From Sphingomonas mucosissima (GTDB lineage: Bacteria; Pseudomonadota; Alphaproteobacteria; Sphingomonadales; Sphingomonadaceae), in NCBI RefSeq assembly GCF_002197665.1, contig NZ_NBBJ01000001.1:558001-622000 (forward strand): DNA of 64,000 nucleotides, given 5' to 3'. The notes beneath the pieces were generated by a model that searched no databases, was not told where the DNA came from, and was given only the letters and a program-made list of their open reading frames with translations. Of this stretch, positions 8,164 through 16,855 are shown one piece after another (positions within the stretch are counted from its first letter, which is position 1; the number at the start of each line of letters is the position of its first letter). The position numbers and the translations under genes were made by a program.

Positions 8164-9282
8164 ATGAAGGCGACGATCGAACGCGCAACGCTCCTGAAGG
8201 GGCTGAGCCATGTCCAGTCGGTGGTGGAACGCCGCAACACCATTCCGATCCTGTCCAACGTACTGATCGAGGCGACGGCGGAGGGCGCGCTGCGCCTGAT
8301 GGCGACCGACCTTGATCTGCAGATCAACGAGAGCGTCGCCGCCGCGGTCGACCAGCCGGGCGCGACCACCGTGTCCGCGCACACCCTGTTCGACATTGCT
8401 CGCAAGCTGCCGGAGGGCGCGCAGGTCTCGCTGACCGCCGCCGACGGGCGGATGACCATCGTTGCCGGTCGCGCGCGATTCTCGCTCGGTACGCTGCCGC
8501 GCGATGACTTCCCGGTGATCGCCGAAGGCGAGCTGCCGACGCAGTTCGAGATGCCGGCGGAGGCGCTGAAGCAGATCATCGACAAGACGCGCTTCGCCAT
8601 CTCGACCGAAGAGACGCGTTATTATCTGAACGGCATCTTCCTGCACGTGTCCGAAGACGGCGGCTCGCAGCCGGTGCTCAAGGCCGCTGCCACCGACGGC
8701 CACCGGCTTGCCCGCGTGACGCTGCCGCGGCCCGACGGCGCGGAAAACATGCCGGACGTGATCGTTCCGCGGAAGTGCGTCGCGGAGCTGCGCAAGCTGC
8801 TCGATGAGGTCGACGGCTCGGTCGGCGTGTCGCTGAGCGGGACGAAGATCCGCTTCGATCTGGGCAAGGCGATCCTCACCTCCAAGCTGATCGACGGTAC
8901 TTTCCCGGATTACAGCCGGGTCATTCCGACCGGCAACGACAAGATCCTGAAGCTGGATCCGTCCGCTTTCATGGAAGGGGTCGATCGCGTCTCCACCATC
9001 GCCACCGAAAAGACCCGTGCGGTCAAGATGGCGCTGGACCGCGACAAGATCACCCTGTCGGTCACGAGCCCGGAAAATGGCACGGCGGCGGAAGAGGTGC
9101 CGGGCGAATATGTCGCGGCACCGTTCGAGATCGGTTTCAACAGCCGGTACCTGATGGACATCCTGGGCCAGATCGATGGCGACCTGGTGGAAGTGCATCT
9201 TGCCGATGCGGCAGCGCCGACGCTGATCCGGGAGAACGACAAGGCACCTGCGCTTTACGTGCTGATGCCGATGCGGGTGTGA
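8164..9282 (+). CDS. dnaN: DNA polymerase III subunit beta (sliding clamp)
   Basis: 372 residues, the normal length for the homodimeric clamp that tethers Pol III to DNA. Recognisable parts: MKATIERATLLKGLSHVQ, VERRNTIPILSNVLIEA, the GRMTIVAGRARFSL strand of domain 1, FPDYSRVIP (family segment before domain 3) and the C-terminal YVLMPMRV. Start ATG 8164 (GTG 8161 adjoins it). dnaA, recF and gyrB are not next to it here, so the classic dnaA-dnaN block is broken, as in many alphaproteobacteria. A strong bidirectional terminator follows. Confidence 0.97.
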   Translation: MKATIERATLLKGLSHVQSVVERRNTIPILSNVLIEATAEGALRLMATDLDLQINESVAAAVDQPGATTVSAHTLFDIARKLPEGAQVSLTAADGRMTIVAGRARFSLGTLPRDDFPVIAEGELPTQFEMPAEALKQIIDKTRFAISTEETRYYLNGIFLHVSEDGGSQPVLKAAATDGHRLARVTLPRPDGAENMPDVIVPRKCVAELRKLLDEVDGSVGVSLSGTKIRFDLGKAILTSKLIDGTFPDYSRVIPTGNDKILKLDPSAFMEGVDRVSTIATEKTRAVKMALDRDKITLSVTSPENGTAAEEVPGEYVAAPFEIGFNSRYLMDILGQIDGDLVEVHLADAAAPTLIRENDKAPALYVLMPMRV

Positions 9283-9307
9283 CGCTGGGGTAAAGTCACA
9301 GGAGCAT

Positions 9308-9343
9308 AAAAAAGGACCGGGTGGCTCTCACCCGGTCCTTTTT
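9308..9343. terminator. Bidirectional Rho-independent terminator
   Basis: An A-run, GGACCGGGT, loop GGCTCTC, ACCCGGTCC and a T-run. The A- and T-runs on the two flanks let it act for dnaN rightward and for the DUF892 gene leftward. Confidence 0.9.
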
Positions 9344-9399
9344 GTATCCGGTCTGCGCCTGAACGGCGCCGACCACTTGGCTACCTAGCCTTTGCGGCC

Positions 9400-9921
9400 T
9401 CAGACCTTGGCTTCCATGGAGCCGCCCTCGGCATAAAGCGAGGCGTAGCGGCGGGTCACGACCGGCAGATGCTCGTCGATCCAGCGTGCCATGTCTTCTT
9501 CCTCACCCAGCGATTGCTTGAGCGCAGGTGTGGCGTTCGTGAAGCCGCCGTCTTCGGCCATCACGAGCAGCGACTTGTACGCCGCGATTTCGAAATGCTC
9601 GAAGGCATAGTTCGCGAAGCTGTTCTTGATGATCTCGTCGCCTGCGACGCTATGTGCCAACGCGGCCATGGTGCCAGACATGCTGAGCCCCATGTCCTTC
9701 AGCGCCGACCCGCTGGTGTCGAAGCTGGCGAGCAGCTCGTCGAGGCGGGCGATCTGACCGTTGGTTTCATCGATGTGCAAACGGAGCCGATCAGCGACCT
9801 CCGGATAATTCTCGATCCGGCTGACCTGCGGCGTCATGATCGAGATCGCTTGCTTCTCGACCGCGTGCGCATTCTTCAGTCCAACAATGAACAATTCACG
9901 CAAAACATCTTGATTTGTCAT
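9400..9921 (-). CDS. DUF892 ferritin-like protein (YciE/YciF family)
   Basis: A 173-residue four-helix ferritin-like protein. Carboxylate and histidine ligand segments are spread as in the family: KNAHAVEKQAISIM, LRLHIDETNGQIARLDELL, YAFEHFEIAAYKSLL and LGEEEDMARWIDEHLP. Enterobacterial YciE/YciF are stress-induced; the function is not settled. ATG 9921 is chosen over the upstream frame start at 9981 because residues 1-20 of the longer frame have no family character and overlap the next gene. Monocistronic, convergent with dnaN. Confidence 0.88.
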   Translation of the reverse strand: MTNQDVLRELFIVGLKNAHAVEKQAISIMTPQVSRIENYPEVADRLRLHIDETNGQIARLDELLASFDTSGSALKDMGLSMSGTMAALAHSVAGDEIIKNSFANYAFEHFEIAAYKSLLVMAEDGGFTNATPALKQSLGEEEDMARWIDEHLPVVTRRYASLYAEGGSMEAKV

Positions 9922-9956
9922 GTTATGAAGCTCCTTCGCGTAACTAACGCTGGCCG

Positions 9957-10811
9957 TCACATCGGGTTGCCTGCCTGGCATCGTTCCAGTTCAACGGGAT
10001 CGTGCGTGCAGGTCACCGTCACCTCATCGCGCCGCTCGATCGACAGCGCGCGCAGCCGGGCCTGGTTTGCCAGGCGGCTGGTCGCGTCGACTTCCATGAG
10101 ACGTTGGTAGGCGCGCAGCCCGGGGGTGCATTTGCGGCGGGCTGAGCGCATCTCGCCACGGTAGAAATAGGCGTCGCCGGCGTGGAGCAGCCAGCGTCCG
10201 CTGTCCTGCCGCACCGCCACGCCGGCATGGCCCCATGTGTGTCCCGGAAGCGGGACCAGCAGGATCTCGGGCGGGAGGCCCTCCAGATCGCGGACCGCGT
10301 CGAACCCGAACCACGGCTCGCCCCGCGCACCATAGCGGCGCCAATGATGCACATCGTTCAACTGCCGCGTGCGCCAGCGATTGCGCGCGACGATGCCGGC
10401 ATGGGGCCCGGTAGCGTCATCATACTCGCGCTGCATCACGTGAACGGTTGCGTTCGGGAAATCCTCCAGGCCACCGGCGTGGTCGAAATCGAGATGCGTC
10501 ACGACGATGTGGCGCACGTCTGAGGCACGAAACCCCAGCGCCTCGATCTGCCGGATCGCCGTTTCCTGCTCATGCAGCCGGATGTTGAGCATCAGTCGCC
10601 AGGGGATGGAGATGCGCGAATTCGGTGGCTCGTGCGGATGAGCGACGTCGCGCAGGCCATAGCCGGTGTCGACCAGGACCAGGCCATGCGCGTCGGTTTC
10701 GATCAGCAGGCAGTGGCACACGATATGGCCGAGCGGCCCCATGCTTCGCCCGTCGAACAGGGCGCCGCCGAGCGGACAATCGGTGCCGCAGTTCAAGTGG
10801 TGGATGCGCAT
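9957..10811 (-). CDS. MBL-fold metallo-hydrolase (AHL-lactonase-like)
   Basis: A 284-residue metallo-beta-lactamase-fold enzyme. The metal motif THLDFDHAGG gives HxDxDH, GHTWGHAG supplies the next His, and LLHAGDAYFYRG the bridging Asp. The layout (no signal peptide, N-terminal MRIHHLNCGT, long loop after GYGLRDV) matches quorum-quenching lactonase-like proteins, but lactonase activity cannot be read from sequence. A possible FNR-type site lies 95 bp upstream of its start. It ends 36 bp before the DUF892 start; the two may be cotranscribed. Confidence 0.85.
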   Translation of the reverse strand: MRIHHLNCGTDCPLGGALFDGRSMGPLGHIVCHCLLIETDAHGLVLVDTGYGLRDVAHPHEPPNSRISIPWRLMLNIRLHEQETAIRQIEALGFRASDVRHIVVTHLDFDHAGGLEDFPNATVHVMQREYDDATGPHAGIVARNRWRTRQLNDVHHWRRYGARGEPWFGFDAVRDLEGLPPEILLVPLPGHTWGHAGVAVRQDSGRWLLHAGDAYFYRGEMRSARRKCTPGLRAYQRLMEVDATSRLANQARLRALSIERRDEVTVTCTHDPVELERCQAGNPM

Positions 10812-10905
10812 ATCTGCTCCCGAGCGCTACTTTTGCAAACGTCAGGGAAGAACACCCGAAGCGTGCGGAAGTTTTCGGACGGCCACGACTTTTCCCGCGA
10901 AAGCA

Positions 10906-10919
10906 GTGATCTGGATCAA
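10906..10919. promoter_or_regulatory. FNR/Crp-type binding-site candidate
   Basis: GTGAT CTGG ATCAA differs by one base from the FNR consensus TTGAT-N4-ATCAA. It lies between the leftward MBL gene (start 10811) and rightward panB (start 11037), about 95 and 120 bp from the two starts. Single sites of this length occur by chance, so the evidence is modest. Confidence 0.35.
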
Positions 10920-11036
10920 GAACGCGGCAGAATGCTGTGTGGCTCGTGGTTGATGCGGATGGCGTTGCGCGCAGCGAACCTTCCACCTCGCCGTGAGCGG
11001 CTGGATCGCGTGGGCTGAACCGGCTAAGCGCATCTG

Positions 11037-11897
11037 ATGTCCACGACCTTCACCATCGACAGCTCCACCAGTCGGGCAACGCCGGTCGCGGCACCGATGA
11101 AGCGGGTGACCGTGCCGGCCGTGCGTCAGCGCAAGGGCAAGGAACCGCTCGTGATGCTGACGGCCTATACGGTGCGCACCGCGCAGATCCTCGATCCGCA
11201 TTGCGACATCCTGCTGGTCGGCGACAGCCTGGGGCAGGTGATCTACGGACTGCCTTCCACCGTTCCCGTCACGCTGGAGATGATGGCAGCGCATGGCGCC
11301 GCGGTGGTGCGGGGCAGCTATCACGCGATGGTCGTGGTCGACATGCCGTTCGGCAGCTATGAGGCAAGCCCTGAGAAGGCGTTCGAAAGCGCGGCGTGGC
11401 TGCTGAAGCAGACGGGCGCCGCGGCGGTGAAGCTGGAGGGTGGCACTGCCATGGCGCCGACGGTCGCTTTTCTGTCGGAGCGCGGCATTCCCGTGATGGG
11501 GCATGTTGGCCTGACGCCCCAGGCGGTGAACGCGCTCGGCGGCTATGGCGCCCGGGGCCGATCAGAAGCGGAGGCGCAGAAGATTGTCGGTGATGCGCAG
11601 GCCGTCGCCGGCGCCGGTGCCTTTTCGGTCGTGATCGAGGGGGTAGTGGAGCCGATTGCCATCGAGATTACGCGGACGGTCGACGTGCCGACGATCGGCA
11701 TCGGCGCGTCGGCGGAATGCGACGGCCAGGTGCTGGTGACCGAGGACATGCTTGGCATGTTCGAGCGCGTGCCCCGCTTCGTGAAGCGCTATGGCGACAT
11801 GGCCGGCTATATCGCCGAGCGCGCCGCGACCTATGCCGATGAAGTGCGCTCGCGCGCCTTTCCCACCGCGGAACAGACCTACGCTCCCAAGGCGTGA
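11037..11897 (+). CDS. panB: 3-methyl-2-oxobutanoate hydroxymethyltransferase
   Basis: PanB makes ketopantoate from 2-oxoisovalerate and methylene-tetrahydrofolate, the first step of pantothenate and CoA synthesis. Seen: [28 protein letters not shown] (Mg2+/substrate Asp), [33 protein letters not shown] and [16 protein letters not shown]. Its 286 residues include a non-conserved 20-residue leader; an internal Met at 11097 would remove it and is a credible alternative start, as the ribosome site before 11037 is weak. panC is not adjacent. Confidence 0.96.
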   Translation: MSTTFTIDSSTSRATPVAAPMKRVTVPAVRQRKGKEPLVMLTAYTVRTAQILDPHCDILLVGDSLGQVIYGLPSTVPVTLEMMAAHGAAVVRGSYHAMVVVDMPFGSYEASPEKAFESAAWLLKQTGAAAVKLEGGTAMAPTVAFLSERGIPVMGHVGLTPQAVNALGGYGARGRSEAEAQKIVGDAQAVAGAGAFSVVIEGVVEPIAIEITRTVDVPTIGIGASAECDGQVLVTEDMLGMFERVPRFVKRYGDMAGYIAERAATYADEVRSRAFPTAEQTYAPKA

Positions 11898-11962
11898 GCC
11901 GCTTTCGTTTTCCCGCGTGCGCGACTAAGGTCCGCCGCCTTCCCGCCAAGTTGGAGTAAGCC

Positions 11963-12676
11963 GTGGCGCTCACGCCGCAAAATAACGAAGCGTTCCTGCG
12001 CGAAGTCGACGAGGAACTGCGCAAGGAACAGGCTGCTGCCTTGTGGCGCCGCTGGGGCTTGGCGATCGCTGCCGTCGTCGTGCTGGGTCTCGCGATCTTT
12101 GCCGGCTATCTGTACTGGCAGCATCGCCAGCGCGAAGCCGCTGGTCGCGAGGGCGAGCAGCTCCAGTTGGCGTGGGACAATTTGTCTTCCGGCCAGACGG
12201 AGAAGGCCGCGCCGCAGATCGCCGAACTCGCGAAGTCGGACTCGGATGGTTATCGTGCGGTTGCGCTGTTCACCCAAGGCGACCTCCTCCTCCAGAAGAA
12301 CGATCTGAAGGGGGCGGCCGCGAAGTTCGGCGCGATCGCTGCGGACGGATCACTTGCCGAGCCGTTCCGCCAGCTGGCGCTTGTTCGGCAAACAATGGCT
12401 GAGTTCGACACAATCAAGCCCGATCAGGTCATTGTCCGTCTGCGCGGCGTGGCCGTGCCGGAAAACGCTTATTTCGGCAGTGCCGGCGAGCTTGTCGCGC
12501 TGGCCTATCTGAAGCAGGGCCGCCGTGATCTTGCTGGGCGTCTGTTCGGGCAAATGGCGCAGGCCGAGCAGGTGCCGCCATCGATCCGTCAACGCGCGGT
12601 TCAGATGGCGGGCGTACTGGGCGTCGATGCCGTGCCGGCGGACGCAGGCACGAAAGAGGACGTGACGAAGCAATGA
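11963..12676 (+). CDS. YfgM-like ancillary SecYEG translocon subunit (TPR protein)
   Basis: 237 residues: a cytosolic N-terminus MALTPQNNEAFLREVDEEL, one membrane helix at about 32-51 (GLAIAAVVVLGLAIFAGYLY) and a periplasmic helical TPR-type region. This is the topology of YfgM, which works with the PpiD chaperone at the Sec translocon. GTG start at 11963 after TTGGAG. The stop overlaps the start of bamB by ATGA, and yfgM-bamB-der is a conserved gene order in Proteobacteria, which supports the call. Confidence 0.87.
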   Translation: MALTPQNNEAFLREVDEELRKEQAAALWRRWGLAIAAVVVLGLAIFAGYLYWQHRQREAAGREGEQLQLAWDNLSSGQTEKAAPQIAELAKSDSDGYRAVALFTQGDLLLQKNDLKGAAAKFGAIAADGSLAEPFRQLALVRQTMAEFDTIKPDQVIVRLRGVAVPENAYFGSAGELVALAYLKQGRRDLAGRLFGQMAQAEQVPPSIRQRAVQMAGVLGVDAVPADAGTKEDVTKQ

Positions 12677-13995
12677 AGAAGTCGATTGCCGCCCCTGTCG
12701 CGCTCGCCGCGCTGATGGGCCTCAGCGCCTGCGGCGTGTTCAGATCCGACCCGAAGAAGACGCCGACGGTCGGCAATCGCGTGCCCATACTGGCGGCGGA
12801 AAACGCTGCGGAAATCGATCCGGCGCTGTCGGGTGTGCAGGTTCTGCTGCCGCCGGCCATGGCAAACACCGAATGGTCGCAGCCGGGCGGCAATGCGTCG
12901 AAATCGATGGGGCATCTGGCACTTGGCGGATCCCCGTCGCGCATCTGGAGCGCGGCCGTGGACGGCGGGTCCAATCGGCAGCGACTGGGCGCGGCACCGG
13001 TCGTTGCCGAAGGCAAGGTTTTCGTCGTTGACGTCAACGCCCAGCTTCACGCCTTTTCCGCCGACACCGGTGCGACGCAATGGACGGCCTCCGTGTCGAC
13101 CACCGAGGAGAACAAGGCGGCACGCTTTGGCGGCGGTGCAAGCTATGACAGCGGTCGGATCTACGCGACCGACGGCCTTGGCGACGTGGTTGCGTTCAGT
13201 GCTGCCGACGGCAGCGTCGCATGGCGGGCCAAGCCCGGCGGGCCGCTTCGCGGCGCACCGACAATTGCGAACGGCCAGGTTTATGTGCTGAGCCAGGACA
13301 ATCAGTTGTTCGCGCTCAACCAGGCTGATGGCCAGGTGGTGTGGACCGGCTCCGCCAGCGTCGAGACGCAAGGCGTATTCGGCGTCGCTGCTCCGGCTGC
13401 AGCGGCCGGGACGATCGTGGCTGGCTTCTCATCCGGCGAGCTGAACGCCTACCGTTACGAGAACGGGCGTACGCTGTGGCAGGACGCCCTGTCGCGCACC
13501 AGCATTTCCACGTCGGTATCCAGTCTTGCTGACATCGACGCCGATCCGGTGATCGAGGACGGTCGTGTCTATGCCGTCGGCGAAGGTGGGCGCATGGTGG
13601 CGATCGAGATCGCCAGCGGTCAGCGGATCTGGGAACAGAATTTTGCCAGCATCTCGTCGCCCTGGCTCGCGGGTGAATGGCTGTTCATCGTCACCGACGA
13701 TGCGCGACTGGTCTGCCTTTCCCGTGCGAACGGCAAGGTGCGATGGATCGGGCAGTTGCAGGCCTATAGGAACGTCGAAAAGCGAAAGGGCACCTATACC
13801 TGGCACGGTCCGGTGCTTGCTGGTGACAGGCTGTGGCTGACCAATTCGCGCGGTGAGCTGGTTGGAGCGTCACCGGCGGACGGAAGCGTTCAGGTGACAA
13901 TCGGGGCCGCGAAGTCCTTCACCTTGCCGCCCGTGGTGGCGAACCAGACTTTGTACGTGCTCGACCACCAAGGTAAGCTCTCCGCCTACCGCTAA
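12673..13995 (+). CDS. bamB: Outer membrane assembly lipoprotein BamB
   Basis: A 440-residue lipoprotein with lipobox LSAC (Cys20). An eight-bladed PQQ-type beta-propeller is shown by repeated blades such as VFVVDVNAQLHAFSADTGA, IYATDGLGDVVAFSAADGS and VYVLSQDNQLFALNQADGQ. BamB helps BamA fold outer-membrane proteins. Translation is probably coupled to the YfgM-like gene through an ATGA overlap. Length is a little above E. coli BamB because of an N-terminal linker of about 50 residues after the lipobox. Confidence 0.93.
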   Translation: MKKSIAAPVALAALMGLSACGVFRSDPKKTPTVGNRVPILAAENAAEIDPALSGVQVLLPPAMANTEWSQPGGNASKSMGHLALGGSPSRIWSAAVDGGSNRQRLGAAPVVAEGKVFVVDVNAQLHAFSADTGATQWTASVSTTEENKAARFGGGASYDSGRIYATDGLGDVVAFSAADGSVAWRAKPGGPLRGAPTIANGQVYVLSQDNQLFALNQADGQVVWTGSASVETQGVFGVAAPAAAAGTIVAGFSSGELNAYRYENGRTLWQDALSRTSISTSVSSLADIDADPVIEDGRVYAVGEGGRMVAIEIASGQRIWEQNFASISSPWLAGEWLFIVTDDARLVCLSRANGKVRWIGQLQAYRNVEKRKGTYTWHGPVLAGDRLWLTNSRGELVGASPADGSVQVTIGAAKSFTLPPVVANQTLYVLDHQGKLSAYR

Positions 13996-14007
13996 GTCCG
14001 ACCGGTG

Positions 14008-14025
14008 CTGCTTCTTCGGAAGCAG
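14008..14025. repeat. TTCG-capped hairpin between bamB and der
   Basis: CTGCTTC, loop TTCG, GAAGCAG: a perfect 7-bp stem with a stable tetraloop, followed by GC-rich sequence without a T-run. It lies 13 bp after the bamB stop. It could trim or stabilise mRNA between bamB and der rather than end transcription. Confidence 0.5.
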
Positions 14026-14090
14026 GCCCGGTTTGCGGATTGGGACCCTTCGTGCTTTCGCTCTTGCGGCGGGAGCTGTAGGGGCATGCG

Positions 14091-15443
14091 ATGGCACGTC
14101 TCCCTTCCGTCGCAATCGTTGGCCGACCAAATGTCGGCAAGTCGACGCTGTTCAACCGTTTGGTCGGCAAGAAGCTCGCGCTCGTCGATGACCGGCCCGG
14201 CGTCACCCGTGATCGCCGAGAGGGCGATGCCAGCCTTCTCGGCCTGGACTTTCGCGTCGTCGATACGGCGGGCTACGAGGATCACGACGCGCAGTCGCTG
14301 CCCGGCCGGATGCGCCTGCAGACGGAGGCGGCGGTCGCCGGCGCGGACGTGGCGCTGTTCATGGTCGATGCGCGCGCCGGCATCGTTCCGCTGGACGAGG
14401 AGATCGCCCGGTGGCTGCGCGGGTCCACGACCCCGATTGTTCTCGTCGCGAACAAAGCGGAAGGGCGCGCCGGCGAACAGGGCATCCTTGAAGCACTAGC
14501 GTTGGGCTTCGGTGATCCGGTGCAACTTTCCGCTGAGCACGGCGAGGGTATCGGCGATCTGTTTGAAGCGCTGCTGCCGCACTTGGAGCGCGCCGACGAC
14601 GATGATCTGGAGCTGGAGGATGAGGAGGACCCGGCAGCGCCGCTGAAGCTGGCGATCGTCGGGCGTCCCAATGCCGGCAAATCGACACTGGTGAACAGGA
14701 TGCTGGGCGAGGATCGCATGATCACTGGCCCGGAGGCGGGGATCACGCGCGATTCGATCGCGATCGATTGGGAGTGGCAAGGGCGCCCCGTACGGCTGAT
14801 CGATACCGCCGGGATGCGCAAACGTGCAAAGGTGCAGGACAAGCTGGAAAAGCTGTCCGTTGCCGATGCGCTGCACGCCGTGGATTTTGCGGAAGTGGTG
14901 GTGCTTCTGCTGGACGCGACCTTGGGACTTGAGTCGCAGGACCTGCGCATTGCCGACCGCGTGCTGGAAGAAGGCCGTGCGCTGATCATCGCGCTCAACA
15001 AATGGGACGTGGCGCAGGACCCCTCATCGCTCTTCAACGGTGTAAAGGCCGCTCTCGGCGACGGCCTGAGCCAGGTAAAGGGTGTGCCGCTGATCACCGT
15101 TTCCGCCATGACGGGGAGGGGCATCGATCAATTGCTGGCAGCGGCGTTCGAGACCCGCGAGGCATGGTCGCGGCGTGTGCCAACAGGGGAGTTGAACCGC
15201 TGGTTCGAGCGCGCGATCGAAGCCAACCCCCCGCCCGCGCCAGGCGGCAAGCGCATCAAGATGCGGTATGTGACTCAGGTAAAATCGCGCCCGCCGAGTT
15301 TTGTGATCTTCGGCACGCGGGTCGATCAGCTTCCCGCCAGTTACGAGCGATATTTGGTTAACTCTGCGCGCCGTGATCTGGGCTTTGGCGCAGTTCCTAT
15401 TCGGTTAACGCTTCGCGCACCAAAAAATCCATTTGGGACCTAG
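14091..15443 (+). CDS. der: Ribosome biogenesis GTPase Der (EngA)
   Basis: 450 residues with two tandem GTPase domains and a C-terminal KH-like domain, the unique Der architecture; needed for 50S assembly. The first P-loop is GRPNVGKS (11-18) with DTAG and NKAE; the second P-loop is GRPNAGKS with DTAGMRKR and NKWD. The linker between G domains is acidic (DDDDLELEDEEDP), as is common. Start ATG 14091. It follows bamB as in many Proteobacteria. Confidence 0.97.
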   Translation: MARLPSVAIVGRPNVGKSTLFNRLVGKKLALVDDRPGVTRDRREGDASLLGLDFRVVDTAGYEDHDAQSLPGRMRLQTEAAVAGADVALFMVDARAGIVPLDEEIARWLRGSTTPIVLVANKAEGRAGEQGILEALALGFGDPVQLSAEHGEGIGDLFEALLPHLERADDDDLELEDEEDPAAPLKLAIVGRPNAGKSTLVNRMLGEDRMITGPEAGITRDSIAIDWEWQGRPVRLIDTAGMRKRAKVQDKLEKLSVADALHAVDFAEVVVLLLDATLGLESQDLRIADRVLEEGRALIIALNKWDVAQDPSSLFNGVKAALGDGLSQVKGVPLITVSAMTGRGIDQLLAAAFETREAWSRRVPTGELNRWFERAIEANPPPAPGGKRIKMRYVTQVKSRPPSFVIFGTRVDQLPASYERYLVNSARRDLGFGAVPIRLTLRAPKNPFGT

Positions 15444-15473
15444 AGAACATCTTCTCTTTACCTGTGCTATAAT
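15444..15473 (+). promoter_or_regulatory. Promoter candidate for the Hpt gene
   Basis: A perfect -10 box TATAAT at 15468-15473, with a weak -35 (AGAACA, 15444-15449) at 18-bp spacing. It lies directly after the der stop and 55 bp before the Hpt start. AT-rich -10 boxes are rare in this GC-rich sequence, which makes it stand out. Confidence 0.5.
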
Positions 15474-15527
15474 ACCCTGCGAGGAAGAAGCGGCCGGTCG
15501 CTTCGGACCTGGCTAAGGGGCAAGACC

Positions 15528-15965
15528 GTGTCATTCGAAGGTAGCACTCTTGTAGACTGGTCAACCTTCGCGAAGATCAAGGCTGAGTTGGGCGCGGACT
15601 TCCTGCGTATTCTCGGCTACTTTCGCGATGACGGGGTCATGTCGGTAACGGCGATCGAAGATGCGCTGCGCCGTGGGAATGCAGCCGGCCTTGTGATCCC
15701 GGCGCACACGCTGAAGGGCGAGGCGCGCCAGTTCGGCGCGATCCCGCTGGCGGACCTCGCCGAGAAGATCGAGTTCATGGCCCGCGATCTGGTGGAAAGT
15801 CGGGACACGCCCGAGACGGTGCTTGAAGACGTCGTGGCGCTGCGTCCGCTGTTCATGCGCACGCTCGCGCTGCTCGAGCGGGAAGCCAATCCCCCGCGCG
15901 AGCGTCGTCCCGTGTTGGGCTTCGGACGGCGACCAGTAGCGGGTGGGGGTTTCGGCCGCGCCTGA
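15528..15965 (+). CDS. Stand-alone Hpt (histidine phosphotransfer) domain protein
   Basis: A 145-residue helical protein. The phosphorylatable His60 lies in PAHTLKGEARQFGA, the Hpt signature HxLKGxA with a following Gly. LGADFLRILGYFRDD and AEKIEFMARDL are neighbouring helices. The C-terminal ~20 residues are Arg/Gly-rich and probably disordered. GTG start at 15528. No kinase or receiver gene adjoins it, so its phosphorelay partner is unknown. Confidence 0.8.
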   Translation: MSFEGSTLVDWSTFAKIKAELGADFLRILGYFRDDGVMSVTAIEDALRRGNAAGLVIPAHTLKGEARQFGAIPLADLAEKIEFMARDLVESRDTPETVLEDVVALRPLFMRTLALLEREANPPRERRPVLGFGRRPVAGGGFGRA

Positions 15966-15975
15966 GGCGGCCAAT

Positions 15976-16005
15976 CCGTCGCGCGCCGGCTTCGGCACGC
16001 GACGG
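15976..16005. terminator. Hairpin between convergent Hpt and bfr genes
   Basis: CCGTCGCG (15976-15983) pairs perfectly with CGCGACGG (15998-16005), with further pairing inside (CCGGCTTCGG). It lies 10 bp after one stop and 8 bp before the other. There is no T-run, so its role as a terminator is inferred from position. Confidence 0.5.
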
Positions 16006-16012
16006 CAGGTGA

Positions 16013-16498
16013 TCACCCCTGCGGTGTGTCCGCCTGAGCGTTGAGCTGGATGTAATTGGGCAGGCCCATGCGCTCGATCATCTCGAACTGGCGCTCCAGC
16101 GTATCCACATGCTCTTCCTCGCTGAGGAGGATGCGGGTGAAAAGATCGCGGCTGCCGAAGTCCTTGACCTCTTCGCAGTACGTGATCGCGGCCTTGAGCT
16201 GCGCCACGGCTTCGATCTCCATCGCGAGATCGGCCTTCAGCACTTCCTCAACCGTTTCGCCGATCCGCAGGCGGCCAAGCAGCTGGAAGTTCGGCAAGCC
16301 ATCAAGGAACAGGATGCGCTCCGCCAGCCAATCGGCGTGCTTCATCTCGTCAATGGATTCGTGCCGCTCATACTCGGCCAGCTTCTTGACGCCCCAGTGA
16401 TCAAGCAGCCGATAGTGCAACCAATATTGATTGATTGCCGTCAGTTCGTTTTTGAGCGTCTCGTTGAGAAACTCGATGACGCGCGCGTCGCCCTTCAT
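16013..16498 (-). CDS. bfr: Bacterioferritin
   Basis: A 161-residue heme-binding ferritin for iron storage. Ferroxidase ligands are visible: E18 (KNELTAINQYW), E51 and H54 (DEMKHADWL), and the later EIEAVAQL and SEEEHVDTLE segments. Met52, the axial heme ligand of true bacterioferritins, is present. ATG 16498 follows a GGAGG box. Its release partner bfd lies immediately upstream on the same strand (16597-16767), so the pair is probably under joint iron control. Confidence 0.95.
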   Translation of the reverse strand: MKGDARVIEFLNETLKNELTAINQYWLHYRLLDHWGVKKLAEYERHESIDEMKHADWLAERILFLDGLPNFQLLGRLRIGETVEEVLKADLAMEIEAVAQLKAAITYCEEVKDFGSRDLFTRILLSEEEHVDTLERQFEMIERMGLPNYIQLNAQADTPQG

Positions 16499-16596
16499 GT
16501 GAAATGCCTCCGTGTTGGCCTGCCTCTACCGTCGCAAAGCTCCTCGCGGCAACCAAAAATCGGCGGATTTCTGCGGATATTTCGAAGCTGCGAGTG

Positions 16597-16767
16597 TTAC
16601 GCAGCAGCACGCTCTTCGTCGATAATCGCTCGCGCAAACGGCGTGCATTGGCCGCACTTTGGCTGACGACCTAGCGCGCGGTACGCTTGGCACGCGGTAG
16701 TGTGTCCCGCGCGTGCGGCTTCGCGGACCTGACATTCCCGAATGGCGTTGCAAACGCACACAACCAT
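16597..16767 (-). CDS. bfd: Bacterioferritin-associated ferredoxin
   Basis: A 56-residue protein with the BFD 2Fe-2S pattern: C4 and C6 in VVCVCN and C38 and C41 in PKCGQC, plus the helical core REAARAGHTTACQAY. Bfd docks on bacterioferritin and reduces the core to release iron. ATG 16767 is preceded by AGGAG on the reverse strand. It lies about 100 bp upstream of bfr on the same strand, and a palindromic Fur-like site stands about 60 bp before its start. Confidence 0.92.
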   Translation of the reverse strand: MVVCVCNAIRECQVREAARAGHTTACQAYRALGRQPKCGQCTPFARAIIDEERAAA

Positions 16768-16826
16768 GAACCGCTCCTTCTCGACACAGCAACATTACCG
16801 CTAGTGAGAGGAGGTCGCAAGTAGAT

Positions 16827-16843
16827 TTGCGTATGATTCGCAA
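16827..16843 (-). promoter_or_regulatory. Fur-like iron-responsive operator upstream of bfd
   Basis: TTGCGTATGATTCGCAA is a palindrome with 5-bp arms TTGCG/CGCAA around TATGATT. It resembles alphaproteobacterial Fur/Mur boxes (TGCnAAT-x-ATTnGCA) and sits where a repressor of bfd would bind. The match is by eye only. Confidence 0.5.
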
Positions 16844-16855
16844 CAGCGTAGTTGG

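Noticed and set aside
7309..9198. 629-codon reverse-strand frame
   Set aside because: It is the mirror of dnaN and the barrel-protein gene, with His/Arg/Gln-rich text and no domain. It is an antisense frame opened by GC-rich codon usage.
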